From: Methylocystaceae bacterium
GTDB lineage: Bacteria > Pseudomonadota > Alphaproteobacteria > Rhodospirillales > Terasakiellaceae
Reading direction: 5' to 3'
DNA length: 52,609 bases
Assembly (NCBI GenBank): GCA_013373265.1
Contig: JABXIC010000023.1
Coordinates: forward strand, 1 to 52,609
The notes under the pieces are model-generated. The model ran no database searches, was not told where the DNA came from, and saw nothing but the letters and a program-made list of their open reading frames with translations. Numbering within the stretch: the stretch's first letter is position 1; each line of letters opens with the position of its first letter. The translations under genes and the position numbers were made by a program. Below are positions 7,746-16,295 of this stretch, piece by piece.

Positions 7746-8537
7746 ATGAAACTCGTCACCTGGAATATCAATTCTGTGCGTATCCGTATGGATCATGTCA
7801 AAAATCTGGTGGATACATACGCACCGGATGTCATTTGCTTTCAGGAAACAAAAGTCAGGGATGAGCAGTTCCCGTTGATTGAGTTGCAGGCTCTTGGGTT
7901 TGATCATATCCACTTTAGTGGTGAAAAAAGTTATAACGGCGTGGCGGTCTTGTCCAAAATTCCGTTTGAAGCAACTGATGCGCTGTCCTGGTGTGGACGG
8001 GCTGATAAAAGGCACGTCAGTGTGACTCTGCAGGGCGGGGTGGAATTGAATAATTTTTATATTCCGGCAGGGGGGGATGAGCCGGATGCGGTGAAAAACC
8101 CGAAATTTGCCCATAAGCTTCAGTTTTTGGATGAAATGACCGCTTGGTGTCAGGGCCGTGTTGAGGCGGGGCAAAAACGTATCATGGTGGGGGATTTCAA
8201 TATTGCCCCGTTAGAAACGGATGTATGGGATCATAAGAAGCTGAAAAACATTATCACTCATACGGCAGTGGAAATTGATCGGTTGGAAAAATTGCAGGCA
8301 GCGGGTCATTGGGTAGATGCCATGCGCATGCACATTTTGCCGGAAGAAAAATGTTTTACGTGGTGGAGCTATCGCGCGCGTGATTGGCTGGCATCCAATA
8401 AAGGGCGCCGCCTTGATCATGTCTGGGTGACGCCTGACCTTCAGAATAAAGTTAATTCTTGTGACGTTTTGTTAGATATACGCGGACTTGAAAAACCAAG
8501 CGATCATGCTCCTGTGTTGGTGGATATCACCCTTTAA
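7746..8537 (+). CDS. xthA: Exodeoxyribonuclease III
   Basis: This Mg-dependent AP endonuclease and 3' exonuclease of base-excision repair has 263 residues, typical for the family. The motifs are NINSVRIR at about 7-14, QETK with the metal-binding glutamate at 34, the GDFNIAP active-site Asp-Asn pair, WWSYR, and a C-terminal SDHAPV with the catalytic histidine. It begins 62 bases after a strong terminator and ends 9 bases from the convergent ParA-like gene. Confidence 0.97.
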   Translation: MKLVTWNINSVRIRMDHVKNLVDTYAPDVICFQETKVRDEQFPLIELQALGFDHIHFSGEKSYNGVAVLSKIPFEATDALSWCGRADKRHVSVTLQGGVELNNFYIPAGGDEPDAVKNPKFAHKLQFLDEMTAWCQGRVEAGQKRIMVGDFNIAPLETDVWDHKKLKNIITHTAVEIDRLEKLQAAGHWVDAMRMHILPEEKCFTWWSYRARDWLASNKGRRLDHVWVTPDLQNKVNSCDVLLDIRGLEKPSDHAPVLVDITL

Positions 8538-8546
8538 ACCGTTTCG

Positions 8547-9557
8547 TTACATGCCGAGAAGGGCAAGGGCCATGCCTGCGGTTAAAGCCAATGCCAAGAT
8601 GACCCCGTTTCGAATGTTGACCCGAAAACTATTTTTTTCAACATCAACGTTTGCGCGTGGCGGCGTTGGCGTATATTCCGGCGGGGTGTCTTTCAGGCGC
8701 ACAGGACGTGCACTTGGGGCAATGTTCTGGTCTTTTAACCAAACATTTAAACCCTCTAGTATGCCGTCATGAATATCTTCCACACTGTCGGTGGTGTTGC
8801 GTACCCATTTTATGACTTCAGCACAGGCTGTGATATAGGCGCTTGCCCCGGATGAATTGGGGGAATGCAGAATAACGGGACGTCCTAAAAAAGCACTTTC
8901 AGCGATTTTAGGTTCGACCGGAATAGAGGTGGTGAAGACTTGTTCTTTAAAATGGGAGCGAATTTCTTTATCGACCAGTTGATGCAGTTTTTGGCTGGAG
9001 TCGCATAAGGTCATCAAGATGCGATAATCAAGATTGTGTTCAGCTTCATTACGGATATCAGCGATGGATTTTTCCATCTGTTGTAAACCGGAAATGGCAA
9101 AACTTTCACTTTGGACGGGGATGATCACTTTTTGTGCCGCTACAAGCGCATTCAGACTTAAAATACCAAAAGACGGGGGGCAATCGATCAAAACATAATT
9201 ATAATGTTCTGTGCTTTCTGCCAAGCTTTCGCGCAGCCAGAATTCCGGGTCGACATCCTGATCTGAAATGGTGCTGAGTGCAGCAAGCTGGAACGTCGCC
9301 GGGACAAGAGAGACATTCGGCAGGTCGGTTTGTTGGACAACATCATCAAGGCGCACATCGCCTAAAATCAATTCGTATGTCCCTTGTTCGATGTTTTTGA
9401 TATTGAGCCCAAGCCCCGTTGCTGCATTGCTTTGCGGGTCCATATCAATGATGAGCACAGAGTTACCGCCCGCAGCAAGGCCGCTGGCCATATTCAGTGT
9501 TGTTGTGGTTTTCCCCACGCCACCTTTATGATTCATGACGGCAATGATTGCTGTCAT
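8547..9557 (-). CDS. ParA-family ATPase with C-terminal membrane helix
   Basis: The protein of 336 residues starts with a deviant Walker A motif, KGGVGKTT, at residues 11-18, followed by DMDPQSNAATGLG and DCPPSFGILSLNAL, as in ParA/Soj ATPases. The ATPase part ends near residue 255. A linker rich in proline and charged residues follows, then a hydrophobic stretch (VILALALTAGMALALLGM) at the very C-terminus, which would anchor it in the membrane. ParA proteins normally lack such a tail. No parB or flagellar/chemotaxis operon adjoins it, so it is an orphan of unknown cargo rather than the chromosome segregation ParA. AGGGAG lies upstream of the ATG. Confidence 0.85.
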   Translation of the reverse strand: MTAIIAVMNHKGGVGKTTTTLNMASGLAAGGNSVLIIDMDPQSNAATGLGLNIKNIEQGTYELILGDVRLDDVVQQTDLPNVSLVPATFQLAALSTISDQDVDPEFWLRESLAESTEHYNYVLIDCPPSFGILSLNALVAAQKVIIPVQSESFAISGLQQMEKSIADIRNEAEHNLDYRILMTLCDSSQKLHQLVDKEIRSHFKEQVFTTSIPVEPKIAESAFLGRPVILHSPNSSGASAYITACAEVIKWVRNTTDSVEDIHDGILEGLNVWLKDQNIAPSARPVRLKDTPPEYTPTPPRANVDVEKNSFRVNIRNGVILALALTAGMALALLGM

Positions 9558-9643
9558 TTTTTATGCTCCCTGTGTTTTATCTTAATAGAGTAGCTGGGAA
9601 GTAGAATTATTCAAAGAGACAATTTTGTCAAATTAGATAAAAC

Positions 9644-9683
9644 AACAAAAAAAAGGGGGGGCTGAAAGAAAGAACCCCCTTTT
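9644..9683 (-). terminator. Terminator after mch
   Basis: On the minus strand AAAAGGGGG (9683-9675) pairs with CCCCCTTTT (9659-9651), and the stem continues into a long T run, the complement of the A tract at 9642-9654. It lies just after the mch stop codon. Confidence 0.85.
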
Positions 9684-9695
9684 ATTTTCAATAGT

Positions 9696-10751
9696 TTATC
9701 CACGGCGTGGCATCAGGACCCAATAGTCGAGGTCGAGCACAACGTCGGGATCATATTTGCCATCTTCACCTTTATAGGGGAAATCTTCTGCCGGATGATC
9801 TTTGGTGGCGACCAGGCGCAAACGTAAGGCCCCCATATCGTTGCGGCCTTTGATTTCTTGTTTGTCCAGAACCTCAGACCAAGCAAAGATCGTGTTGCCC
9901 GAAAAGGTCGGGTTGGCGTGGGCACCAGCGTTGATGGCGGCCACTTTAAAGGCATTGCCCAACCCATTGAAAGACAGAGCGCGTGCCAAAGAAATAATGT
10001 GACCACCATAGATCAATCGTTTACCAAATCGATTGTCTTTGGCTGCAAACTGATCGAAATGGACTTTTGCGGTATTTTGATACAGGCGGGTGGCGAGTTG
10101 ATGTTCTGCCTCTTCGATAGTCATGCCATCCACATGGTCGATTTTTTCACCGATTTCGTAATCTTCCCACAAGTGCGGGGAACCGGCTAGGTCAGTATCA
10201 TAGTTGGAAAAATCCAAGCCCTCAGCAATGACCAAATCATCGACTGAGACAGCATCGGGCAGGTTGGGCAGGGTGGTTTCAGGGGTCGGGGCATCCAGAT
10301 TTTGTTTTTTCACCATCACCCAACGGACGTAATCCAGAACGACTTCGTCGTTTTGGTTTATGCCGACGGAATTGACATAGACCACACCTGTTTTTCCATT
10401 TGAATTTTCTTTTAAACCAATCACGGTTGAGGTGGTGCGCAGCGTATCACCAGGGTAGACTGGGGCACCAAAGCGTCCGGCCGCGTAGCCCAGGTTGGCA
10501 ACGGCATTCAGGGAAACGTCCGGCACGGTTTTGCCGAACACCATGTGAAAGGCCAACATATCGTCCAATGGCATGGCTTCAAAGCCTAAGGCCATGGCGT
10601 AAGGTTCGGCACTATGGGGCATGTGACGAAAACCGTAAAGGGCAGTATATAAAGAGACATCGCCTTCCGTGACAGTGCGCGGTGTGGCATGCACAATTTC
10701 CTGACCAAGGGAGAAATCTTCAAAGAAATTGCCCGGATTCGTTTTAGTCAT
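9696..10751 (-). CDS. mch: Mesaconyl-CoA hydratase (beta-methylmalyl-CoA dehydratase), double MaoC domain
   Basis: This 351-residue protein consists of two MaoC-like hotdog halves. It starts MTKTNPGNFFEDFSLGQEIV, has HATPRTVTEGDVSLYTALYG in the first half and the hydratase segment IYGGHIISLARALSFNGLGN in the second. The length and two-domain layout fit mesaconyl-CoA hydratase, which interconverts mesaconyl-CoA and beta-methylmalyl-CoA in the ethylmalonyl-CoA pathway. Having ccr and ecm within 9 kb supports this over a generic MaoC dehydratase. I chose the ATG at 10751 because GAGGAAA precedes it at good spacing; a TTG at 10766 is in frame but lies inside that site. Confidence 0.88.
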   Translation of the reverse strand: MTKTNPGNFFEDFSLGQEIVHATPRTVTEGDVSLYTALYGFRHMPHSAEPYAMALGFEAMPLDDMLAFHMVFGKTVPDVSLNAVANLGYAAGRFGAPVYPGDTLRTTSTVIGLKENSNGKTGVVYVNSVGINQNDEVVLDYVRWVMVKKQNLDAPTPETTLPNLPDAVSVDDLVIAEGLDFSNYDTDLAGSPHLWEDYEIGEKIDHVDGMTIEEAEHQLATRLYQNTAKVHFDQFAAKDNRFGKRLIYGGHIISLARALSFNGLGNAFKVAAINAGAHANPTFSGNTIFAWSEVLDKQEIKGRNDMGALRLRLVATKDHPAEDFPYKGEDGKYDPDVVLDLDYWVLMPRRG

Positions 10752-10817
10752 GGTGTGTTTCCTCAAATTGATTGATTTTGAGGAGTTCTAGCATTTTTTG
10801 CAGCGCAATGAAAAGAC

Positions 10818-10849
10818 TTTTTGCAGGTGCAATATTGTAATAATATTGC
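10818..10849. promoter_or_regulatory. Overlapping palindromes upstream of mch
   Basis: TTGCA-GG-TGCAA (10821-10832) is a perfect short palindrome preceded by CTTT. It overlaps GCAATATT-GTAAT-AATATTGC (10829-10849), a perfect 8-base inverted repeat. They lie 70-98 bases upstream of the mch ATG and just beyond the stop codon of the neighbouring response regulator. Position suggests an operator for mch; the second palindrome has no T tail, so a terminator is unlikely. Confidence 0.45.
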
Positions 10850-10850
10850 T

Positions 10851-11222
10851 TTAATGTTGAGTTGATAAAAGATGGTTGATCGTGGTCAGCAAAGCGTCGT
10901 CACTCACAGGTTTGGTTAAGGCGGCATCAAAGAAATGTTCCCCCATTGCCAAGGCGTTGTGGGCCGATATGCGTGCCCCCCCACCGGTGACAGCTAGAAT
11001 CTTGGGACGGTTTTGCAAACTTCTGGCGAAAACGGCAAGTTCAATCCCATCGCCATTTTGCATGATGAGATCGGTAACGATTAAATCCACAAGATTGTCT
11101 TGCAAGCATTTTTCAGCTTCTTGCCCGTTTTTAGCGGATATTACTTGATATCCAACTGATGAGAGTATTTCTTTATAAGCAAATCTAATGTTGGCTTCAT
11201 CGTCTACGACCAAAATATGCAT
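10851..11222 (-). CDS. Single-domain CheY-like response regulator
   Basis: This stand-alone receiver domain has 123 residues and no output domain. The acidic pocket is VDDE (residues 6-9), the phosphoacceptor is Asp51 in LIVTDLIM, the switch threonine is Thr79 (AVTGGG), and the conserved lysine is Lys104 in LTKP. AAGGT lies upstream of the ATG. It lies 126 bases downstream of a second receiver that shares IRFAY near the start and the VTGGG motif, so the pair arose by tandem duplication. No histidine kinase adjoins. It probably passes phosphoryl signals by protein contact. Confidence 0.93.
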   Translation of the reverse strand: MHILVVDDEANIRFAYKEILSSVGYQVISAKNGQEAEKCLQDNLVDLIVTDLIMQNGDGIELAVFARSLQNRPKILAVTGGGARISAHNALAMGEHFFDAALTKPVSDDALLTTINHLLSTQH

Positions 11223-11348
11223 GGATAAACCTTCTACCAGAGAGAATCTATTCCAGATTATATCACATCTAGAAGTAGCGTAAACAGCTTAAAATAATTA
11301 TAAAGTAAGAAATATGCCTTTTGTGAATAGGGATAATAGGTTCTGACC

Positions 11349-11714
11349 TTAGACCAATAAGGCATCCACGGTATTTAAAAGCATGTCGCGATCAACGGGT
11401 TTGACCAGAAAACGATCGATTTTACTTTCGCGCAGTTTGATGGCGGCATGGGGGGACATTTGATCCCCCCCACCTGTAATGACAAGAATTTTGGGCTTTT
11501 GGGCAAGGGAAAGCGTTTCTTCAATGACGTCAAAGCCATCCCCTTTGGGCATGAGAAGATCGGTGATCAATAAATCAAATTTTTTGGTTTTGAGTTTATT
11601 AATGGCATTTTCCCCATTGGCGGCGGTTTCCACAGTGTGACCTGCTGACATCAAAATTGCTTCATAAGCAAAGCGAATCTCTTCGACATCTTCAGCAATT
11701 AAGATATGTGCCAT
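11349..11714 (-). CDS. Single-domain CheY-like response regulator (tandem paralogue)
   Basis: This 121-residue stand-alone receiver has the acidic pair in IAEDVEE, the phosphoacceptor Asp52 in LLITDLLMPKGDG, Thr80 in VITGGG and Lys105 in FLVKPVD. AGGAAAG lies upstream of the ATG. It resembles the receiver immediately downstream in length, motif wording and lack of an output domain. It begins 34 bases after the stop codon of dapC, in the same direction, so read-through from dapC is possible. Confidence 0.93.
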   Translation of the reverse strand: MAHILIAEDVEEIRFAYEAILMSAGHTVETAANGENAINKLKTKKFDLLITDLLMPKGDGFDVIEETLSLAQKPKILVITGGGDQMSPHAAIKLRESKIDRFLVKPVDRDMLLNTVDALLV

Positions 11715-11748
11715 CGATCTTTCCTAATCTTTATAATTGAAAAAGATA

Positions 11749-12948
11749 TTACAGGATTATGGCGATTCGATTCAATGCTTCTTCTACAATGTGTTGATCA
11801 TGAACCAAGGCAACACGAATATATGGTTTGCCTGGATTGTTGCCCGTATCATCTGTTTTGGCGAGATATTCACCGGGAATGACACGTACACCGGCTTTTT
11901 GCCAAATTTCGAGGGCGGCTTGTTCGCCGTCTTCCCAGCGTTCACGCACATCCAACCATAGGAAAAATCCACCTGCAGGGCGATAAAAACCCAGGCGGTT
12001 TCCTAAAATTCTTTCTGCGGCATCGATTTTCATTTTATAGAGGCGGCGATTTTCAACCACATGGGCATCGTCATTCCACAGAGCAACGGACCCGGCTTGT
12101 AGCGGCAAGGGGATAGAAGCTCCGCCATAATTGCGCAGGCTGGTAAAGGCTTTAATTAACGCGGGGTCGCCTGCCACAAAGCCAGAACGCAAACCCGCTG
12201 CGCTGGATCGTTTTGATAAGGAATGAAAGACCAGAAGATTGTTCAGTGATCCGCTTTCTTGGGCCACTTCCAAAGCCCCGTGTGGTTTTTCAGTGTCGTA
12301 GAGTTCAGCGTAACATTCATCCATGATTAACGTAAAATCATGTAAGCGTGCCAGTTCCAACGCGCGGCGTAGATAGGTTAGGTCGCCAACCATTCCTTGT
12401 GGATTACCGGGGGAACATAAAAATAGCATGGTTGTTTTCTGCCATGTTTCTGCGGAAACCGTTTCAAGATCAGGCATAAAGTTATTTTCCGGCCCGGCAG
12501 GTAAATAAACCGGTTGTGCCTCATTCATGATCGCGGCACCGACATAGACTTGGTAAAAAGGATTGGGCACCAGAACAAGAGGCTTTTCTTCACCTTTGGC
12601 GCTGCGCTCAATCAACAGATTACCGATCAGGAACAAGGCTTCGCGTGTGCCGCAAACGGGCAAAATGCTGTCAGGTCCAACGAAGCCGTCTTTAAGGTCG
12701 TAGCGTCTTTCAAGGAATCCTTGAATGGCTTTTACCAGTTCCGGCGTTCCATTGATGGGCGGATATTTATTCCAACTGCCCGCATTGGCGTTGATGGCTT
12801 TTTGCAGGAGCTGGGGCGGTTGATGTTGGGGCTCACCAATAGACATGGCCAATGCCTCTACCCCATCGGGCAGGGGATGAGAATCCAGCAAATCACGTAA
12901 ACGCTGAAAAGGATAATCGCTGAGCAAAGAAAGAGAAGAATTTACCAT
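11749..12948 (-). CDS. dapC: N-succinyldiaminopimelate aminotransferase
   Basis: This fold-type I PLP aminotransferase of 399 residues probably makes the amino-donor step of the succinylase route to diaminopimelate. Visible are the N-terminal PFQRLRDLL and MSIGEPQH segments, NKYPPINGTPELVKAI, PNPFYQVY, CSPGNPQG, the DECYAELY motif at about 210-217, and the PLP lysine in SLSKRSS at residue 246. The opening sequence is characteristic of the DapC branch rather than AspC. dapB and lysA occur in the same window. Confidence 0.88.
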   Translation of the reverse strand: MVNSSLSLLSDYPFQRLRDLLDSHPLPDGVEALAMSIGEPQHQPPQLLQKAINANAGSWNKYPPINGTPELVKAIQGFLERRYDLKDGFVGPDSILPVCGTREALFLIGNLLIERSAKGEEKPLVLVPNPFYQVYVGAAIMNEAQPVYLPAGPENNFMPDLETVSAETWQKTTMLFLCSPGNPQGMVGDLTYLRRALELARLHDFTLIMDECYAELYDTEKPHGALEVAQESGSLNNLLVFHSLSKRSSAAGLRSGFVAGDPALIKAFTSLRNYGGASIPLPLQAGSVALWNDDAHVVENRRLYKMKIDAAERILGNRLGFYRPAGGFFLWLDVRERWEDGEQAALEIWQKAGVRVIPGEYLAKTDDTGNNPGKPYIRVALVHDQHIVEEALNRIAIIL

Positions 12949-12973
12949 AAGGGACCTAACCGTATCGTCAAAT

Positions 12974-14236
12974 TTAATTTTGTTGCGTTCTTATATCAGG
13001 CAAGTTGCGCATCAGCACAAGCCCGATGAGCAAGAAGAGTAAAATTGTTGCCATGCCTGCACGTTGAGATGTGAAGATATCCGTTGTAGTAGCAACTAAA
13101 AATGGCCCGATAAAGGCAGTTGCTTTGCCTGATAAGGCATAGAGGCCAAATAGTTCGGTGCGTAGTTTTTTAGGCGCAATATGGGCCATATAGGTCCGGC
13201 TGGCGGCTTGTGCGGGGCCCATAAATAGGCCGAGACAGAGACCAAGTATCAGAAAATGTGATTTATCTTCTACCCATAAGGTGGCAGCGCCTAAAAGGGT
13301 GAGGCAGAAAAGTGCACTGATGATGACACGTTTGGAGCCGTATTTGTCATCCAGCCAACCAAAAAGGGCGGCCCCGATTCCGGCGGTCACATTGATGCCA
13401 ATACCAAAAATGATCAATTCGGAAAAAGACATATGAAATGTTCCGGCGGCATAAATACCGCCAAAGGCAAATAAGGTGTTTAACCCGTCTGTGTAAATCA
13501 TGCGGGTTATGAGATATTGAAACACCGTTTTATGTTCTCGCCATGACAGAAGCGTGCCTTTTAATGTGCTTAATCCCTGTAACAGGGCATTGGATAAGGT
13601 GTTTCTTTGTTTGTGATCTTTAACCCATAAAAACAAGGGTAAAGCAAACAGGCCATACCACAAGGCGACAAAAGGACCCGAGATTCGCAGATGTTCGGCC
13701 AAGTCTTTGTTTAGGTTAAAAAGCGGTGTGTCTGTTTGGACAAATAAAAACAAGACAAGGGCCAAAGCACATAAGCCACCCAAATAGCCCAATCCCCACG
13801 CAAGACCGGACAGCAAGCCTTCCTTACCGGGAACAGACAGGCCGGGTAACATGGCATTATAAAAAACCATGGCCATTTCAAAGCCGAAAGTGGCAATCCC
13901 TACGCAGACTAAGGCCAAGGGGATGGAAGACGCCTCAGGGGTGGCAAACCAAAGTCCACTGGATCCACAAACACATAAGGCCGAAAAAATGAAAATCCAA
14001 GGTTTGCGCGCGCCACTATGATCGGCAATGGCGCCAAATATGGGGGCGCATAAGGCAATTAAAAAGCCTGCCGCCCCAGTGGCATATCCCCACAAAGCGG
14101 TGCCCGTAACTTCATCTGGGGCAATGCCTTTTGAAAAATAGGCGGCAAACACGAATGTGGTGATCACGGTGGGAAAGGATGAATTGGCAAAATCAAATAA
14201 TGCCCAGGCTATACGTTGAAAATTTGAAACAGGCAT
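12974..14236 (-). CDS. MFS transporter, UMF1/Atg22-like family
   Basis: The protein is a 420-residue polytopic membrane protein with about 12 hydrophobic segments. The N-terminus IAWALFDFANSSFPTVITTFVFAAYF and the GAIADHSGARKPWIF loop are typical of the UMF1 (Atg22-like) branch of the major facilitator superfamily. A second cytoplasmic loop, FGWLDDKYGSKRVI, marks the C-terminal half. The substrate is unknown; yeast Atg22 exports amino acids from vacuoles, but that cannot be carried over here. It ends 25 bases before dapC in the same direction. Confidence 0.88.
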   Translation of the reverse strand: MPVSNFQRIAWALFDFANSSFPTVITTFVFAAYFSKGIAPDEVTGTALWGYATGAAGFLIALCAPIFGAIADHSGARKPWIFIFSALCVCGSSGLWFATPEASSIPLALVCVGIATFGFEMAMVFYNAMLPGLSVPGKEGLLSGLAWGLGYLGGLCALALVLFLFVQTDTPLFNLNKDLAEHLRISGPFVALWYGLFALPLFLWVKDHKQRNTLSNALLQGLSTLKGTLLSWREHKTVFQYLITRMIYTDGLNTLFAFGGIYAAGTFHMSFSELIIFGIGINVTAGIGAALFGWLDDKYGSKRVIISALFCLTLLGAATLWVEDKSHFLILGLCLGLFMGPAQAASRTYMAHIAPKKLRTELFGLYALSGKATAFIGPFLVATTTDIFTSQRAGMATILLFLLIGLVLMRNLPDIRTQQN

Positions 14237-14263
14237 CTGGATTTATCCGCAATAAAATGTAGA

Positions 14264-15037
14264 ATGAAAAGAAAATATTTTCACGTATGGATTGATTATT
14301 ATTTGTTGAACTTAGGCCACTCTTTGAAAAAAATATTTTTTACTACTTTATTGATTTTTGTAAGTGTTGGACAGGCTTTTTCGACAGAGCCGATTACCCG
14401 GCTTATCACATCGGATTTGGCCCCGTATGTGATCAAAAACGGTACTCAGCCCGGTGTCTTTATTGAAGTCATGCAAGAAGTGGGAAAACGATTAAATCAA
14501 ACCTATGTGGTTGATTTTTATCCGTGGACACGTGCCCAGCATATTGCGACGAGAAAAGAAGGGGTTATCATTTTCCCGATGACTCGGACGCCAGAGCGTG
14601 AAAATCTTTATCAATGGCTATACCCTGTTGCGCCCGTAGAACTGGTCTTTGTCTCGCATTCCAATAAAAAGATGGATTTGGAAACAGCCAAAAAGTTGGG
14701 GCGGATTATCGTGCAAAGCAGTACACCGGCAGAGTCTTTTTTACGTGCGCACGGTTTTAATAATTTGGTGACCACCCCAAAGGCGGCAGATAGAAATATT
14801 GTTTTGTTGCAACGCGAGCGGGTGGATGCATGGTTTACGGGCAAGGGTTTTGCTCAATATATGATTGCGCAGAATAAGGTACACAATCTACATATAAGTG
14901 ATCCCGTCTTTCGTTCCGACCTTTATGTCGCCGCGTCAAAGTCAATGCCTGTTGAACAAGTGGCTGTCGTTCGGAATGTTTTAAAAGAACTGGTGCAGGA
15001 TGGAACGGTAGAGTCCATCCTGCAGAAGTATCGTTGA
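14264..15037 (+). CDS. Solitary periplasmic solute-binding protein, family 3
   Basis: This is a secreted protein of the SBP_bac_3 (amino-acid-binding) fold, up to 257 residues. The mature part reads PITRLITSDLAPYVIKNG, VMQEVGKRLNQ, FYPWTRAQ and IFPMTRTPERE, the usual two-lobe pattern. With the ATG at 14264 the hydrophobic signal is preceded by about 20 extra residues; a TTG at 14324 with TTAGG upstream would place it right at the N-terminus and may be the true start. No ABC permease or ATPase is near, so it may be a sensor or scavenging component. The stop codon abuts that of the convergent mrp gene. Confidence 0.8.
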   Translation: MKRKYFHVWIDYYLLNLGHSLKKIFFTTLLIFVSVGQAFSTEPITRLITSDLAPYVIKNGTQPGVFIEVMQEVGKRLNQTYVVDFYPWTRAQHIATRKEGVIIFPMTRTPERENLYQWLYPVAPVELVFVSHSNKKMDLETAKKLGRIIVQSSTPAESFLRAHGFNNLVTTPKAADRNIVLLQRERVDAWFTGKGFAQYMIAQNKVHNLHISDPVFRSDLYVAASKSMPVEQVAVVRNVLKELVQDGTVESILQKYR

Positions 15038-16141
15038 TCAGTCAAAAACGATTTTTGGTCCCTGACTTCCGTTCATTTGTTCCATGGCTTTAAACCAGAC
15101 TTTATCGGCGATGGCTTTATAGGCTTTGGCGTGTTCGCTGTCCGGTTCAGAAGTAACAATCGGGTTGCCGCCGTCTGAAGTTTCACGAATTTTGATATCA
15201 AGCGGGATTTCACCTAAGAAATCGGCCCCTTGTGCTTCTGCGGTTTGACGCGCCCCGCCATGGCTGAAGATGTCTGTGCGTTCGCCGCAATGGGGGCAAG
15301 AGAAATAGCTCATGTTTTCCACGATACCGAAAACCGGGATTTCCACTTTGCGGAACATATTCAACCCTTTGCGGGTATCAAGCAGGGCAATGTCCTGCGG
15401 GGTGGAGACAATGACCGACCCTGTCAGAGGCACTTTTTGGGCCATGGTCAGTTGGACATCCCCTGTGCCCGGTGGCATATCGACCACAAGAATATCCAAA
15501 GTCCCCCAATTGACGTCGCGCATTAACTGTTCAAGGGCGCCCATGACCATGGGGCCACGCCAGATCATAGCGGTATCTTCTTCTACCAAAAAGCCGATAG
15601 ACATACATTTAATGCCGTGGTTTTCCATTGGTTCGAGAATTTTACCGTCCAAGCTGACTGGTTTGTCGGTGATGCCTAACATGCGTGGAATGGACGGGCC
15701 GTAAATATCGGCATCCAATAAGCCGACTTGCAACCCTTTGGCCGCCAAAGCAAGGGCAAGGTTGACCGAAGTGGTAGATTTGCCTACGCCGCCTTTGCCG
15801 GAAGAAACTGCCACGATGGATTTTACACCGGGCATTAACAGGCCGGATTGATCCGCTGCGGGTTGTTGTGGCTGTTGCGGGGCCGTTTTCTTTTCTGCGG
15901 TTAGGACGGCAGTGACACTCAGGACACCGTCCATGGCATGGACGGCTTCTTCGGCTTGTTTGCGCACGGGTTCAAATTCCTTGGCACGTGCGGGTTCACC
16001 AATATCGATGGTAAAGGCAATATGACCGTCGCGGCTTTGCAGACCGATCACCATCCCAGCGGAAACGATATCGATTCCCTTGGCTGGATCCTGGATTCCT
16101 TTAAGTGTATCGAGAACTTTTTGTTCTAATTGGGCGGACAT
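15038..16141 (-). CDS. apbC: Mrp/ApbC family iron-sulfur carrier ATPase
   Basis: This 367-residue P-loop ATPase is of the Mrp/NBP35 family, which carries and transfers iron-sulfur clusters. An N-terminal MIP18-like (DUF59) domain spans about residues 1-85, then a proline/glutamine linker, then SSGKGGVGKSTTSVNLA (deviant Walker A), DADIYGPSIPRMLG, MPPGTGDVQLT and the cluster-binding CPHC motif in SYFSCPHCGE. I chose the ATG at 16141 with AAGGAG upstream; the GTG 18 bases earlier is in frame but would overlap that ribosome site. Confidence 0.95.
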   Translation of the reverse strand: MSAQLEQKVLDTLKGIQDPAKGIDIVSAGMVIGLQSRDGHIAFTIDIGEPARAKEFEPVRKQAEEAVHAMDGVLSVTAVLTAEKKTAPQQPQQPAADQSGLLMPGVKSIVAVSSGKGGVGKSTTSVNLALALAAKGLQVGLLDADIYGPSIPRMLGITDKPVSLDGKILEPMENHGIKCMSIGFLVEEDTAMIWRGPMVMGALEQLMRDVNWGTLDILVVDMPPGTGDVQLTMAQKVPLTGSVIVSTPQDIALLDTRKGLNMFRKVEIPVFGIVENMSYFSCPHCGERTDIFSHGGARQTAEAQGADFLGEIPLDIKIRETSDGGNPIVTSEPDSEHAKAYKAIADKVWFKAMEQMNGSQGPKIVFD

Positions 16142-16295
16142 CCTTGAAAACTCCTTCACATCGGATAAATGTTATCTTTAAGTGCGCGTTGCGTTGCAAA
16201 AGCTGCTCTCGTCATATAAGACTGTTAGAAGACTTTTGCCAAGTGCAACAATCTACAACCTTTGACTAAAATGAATCTAAAGGGAAATACCCAAT

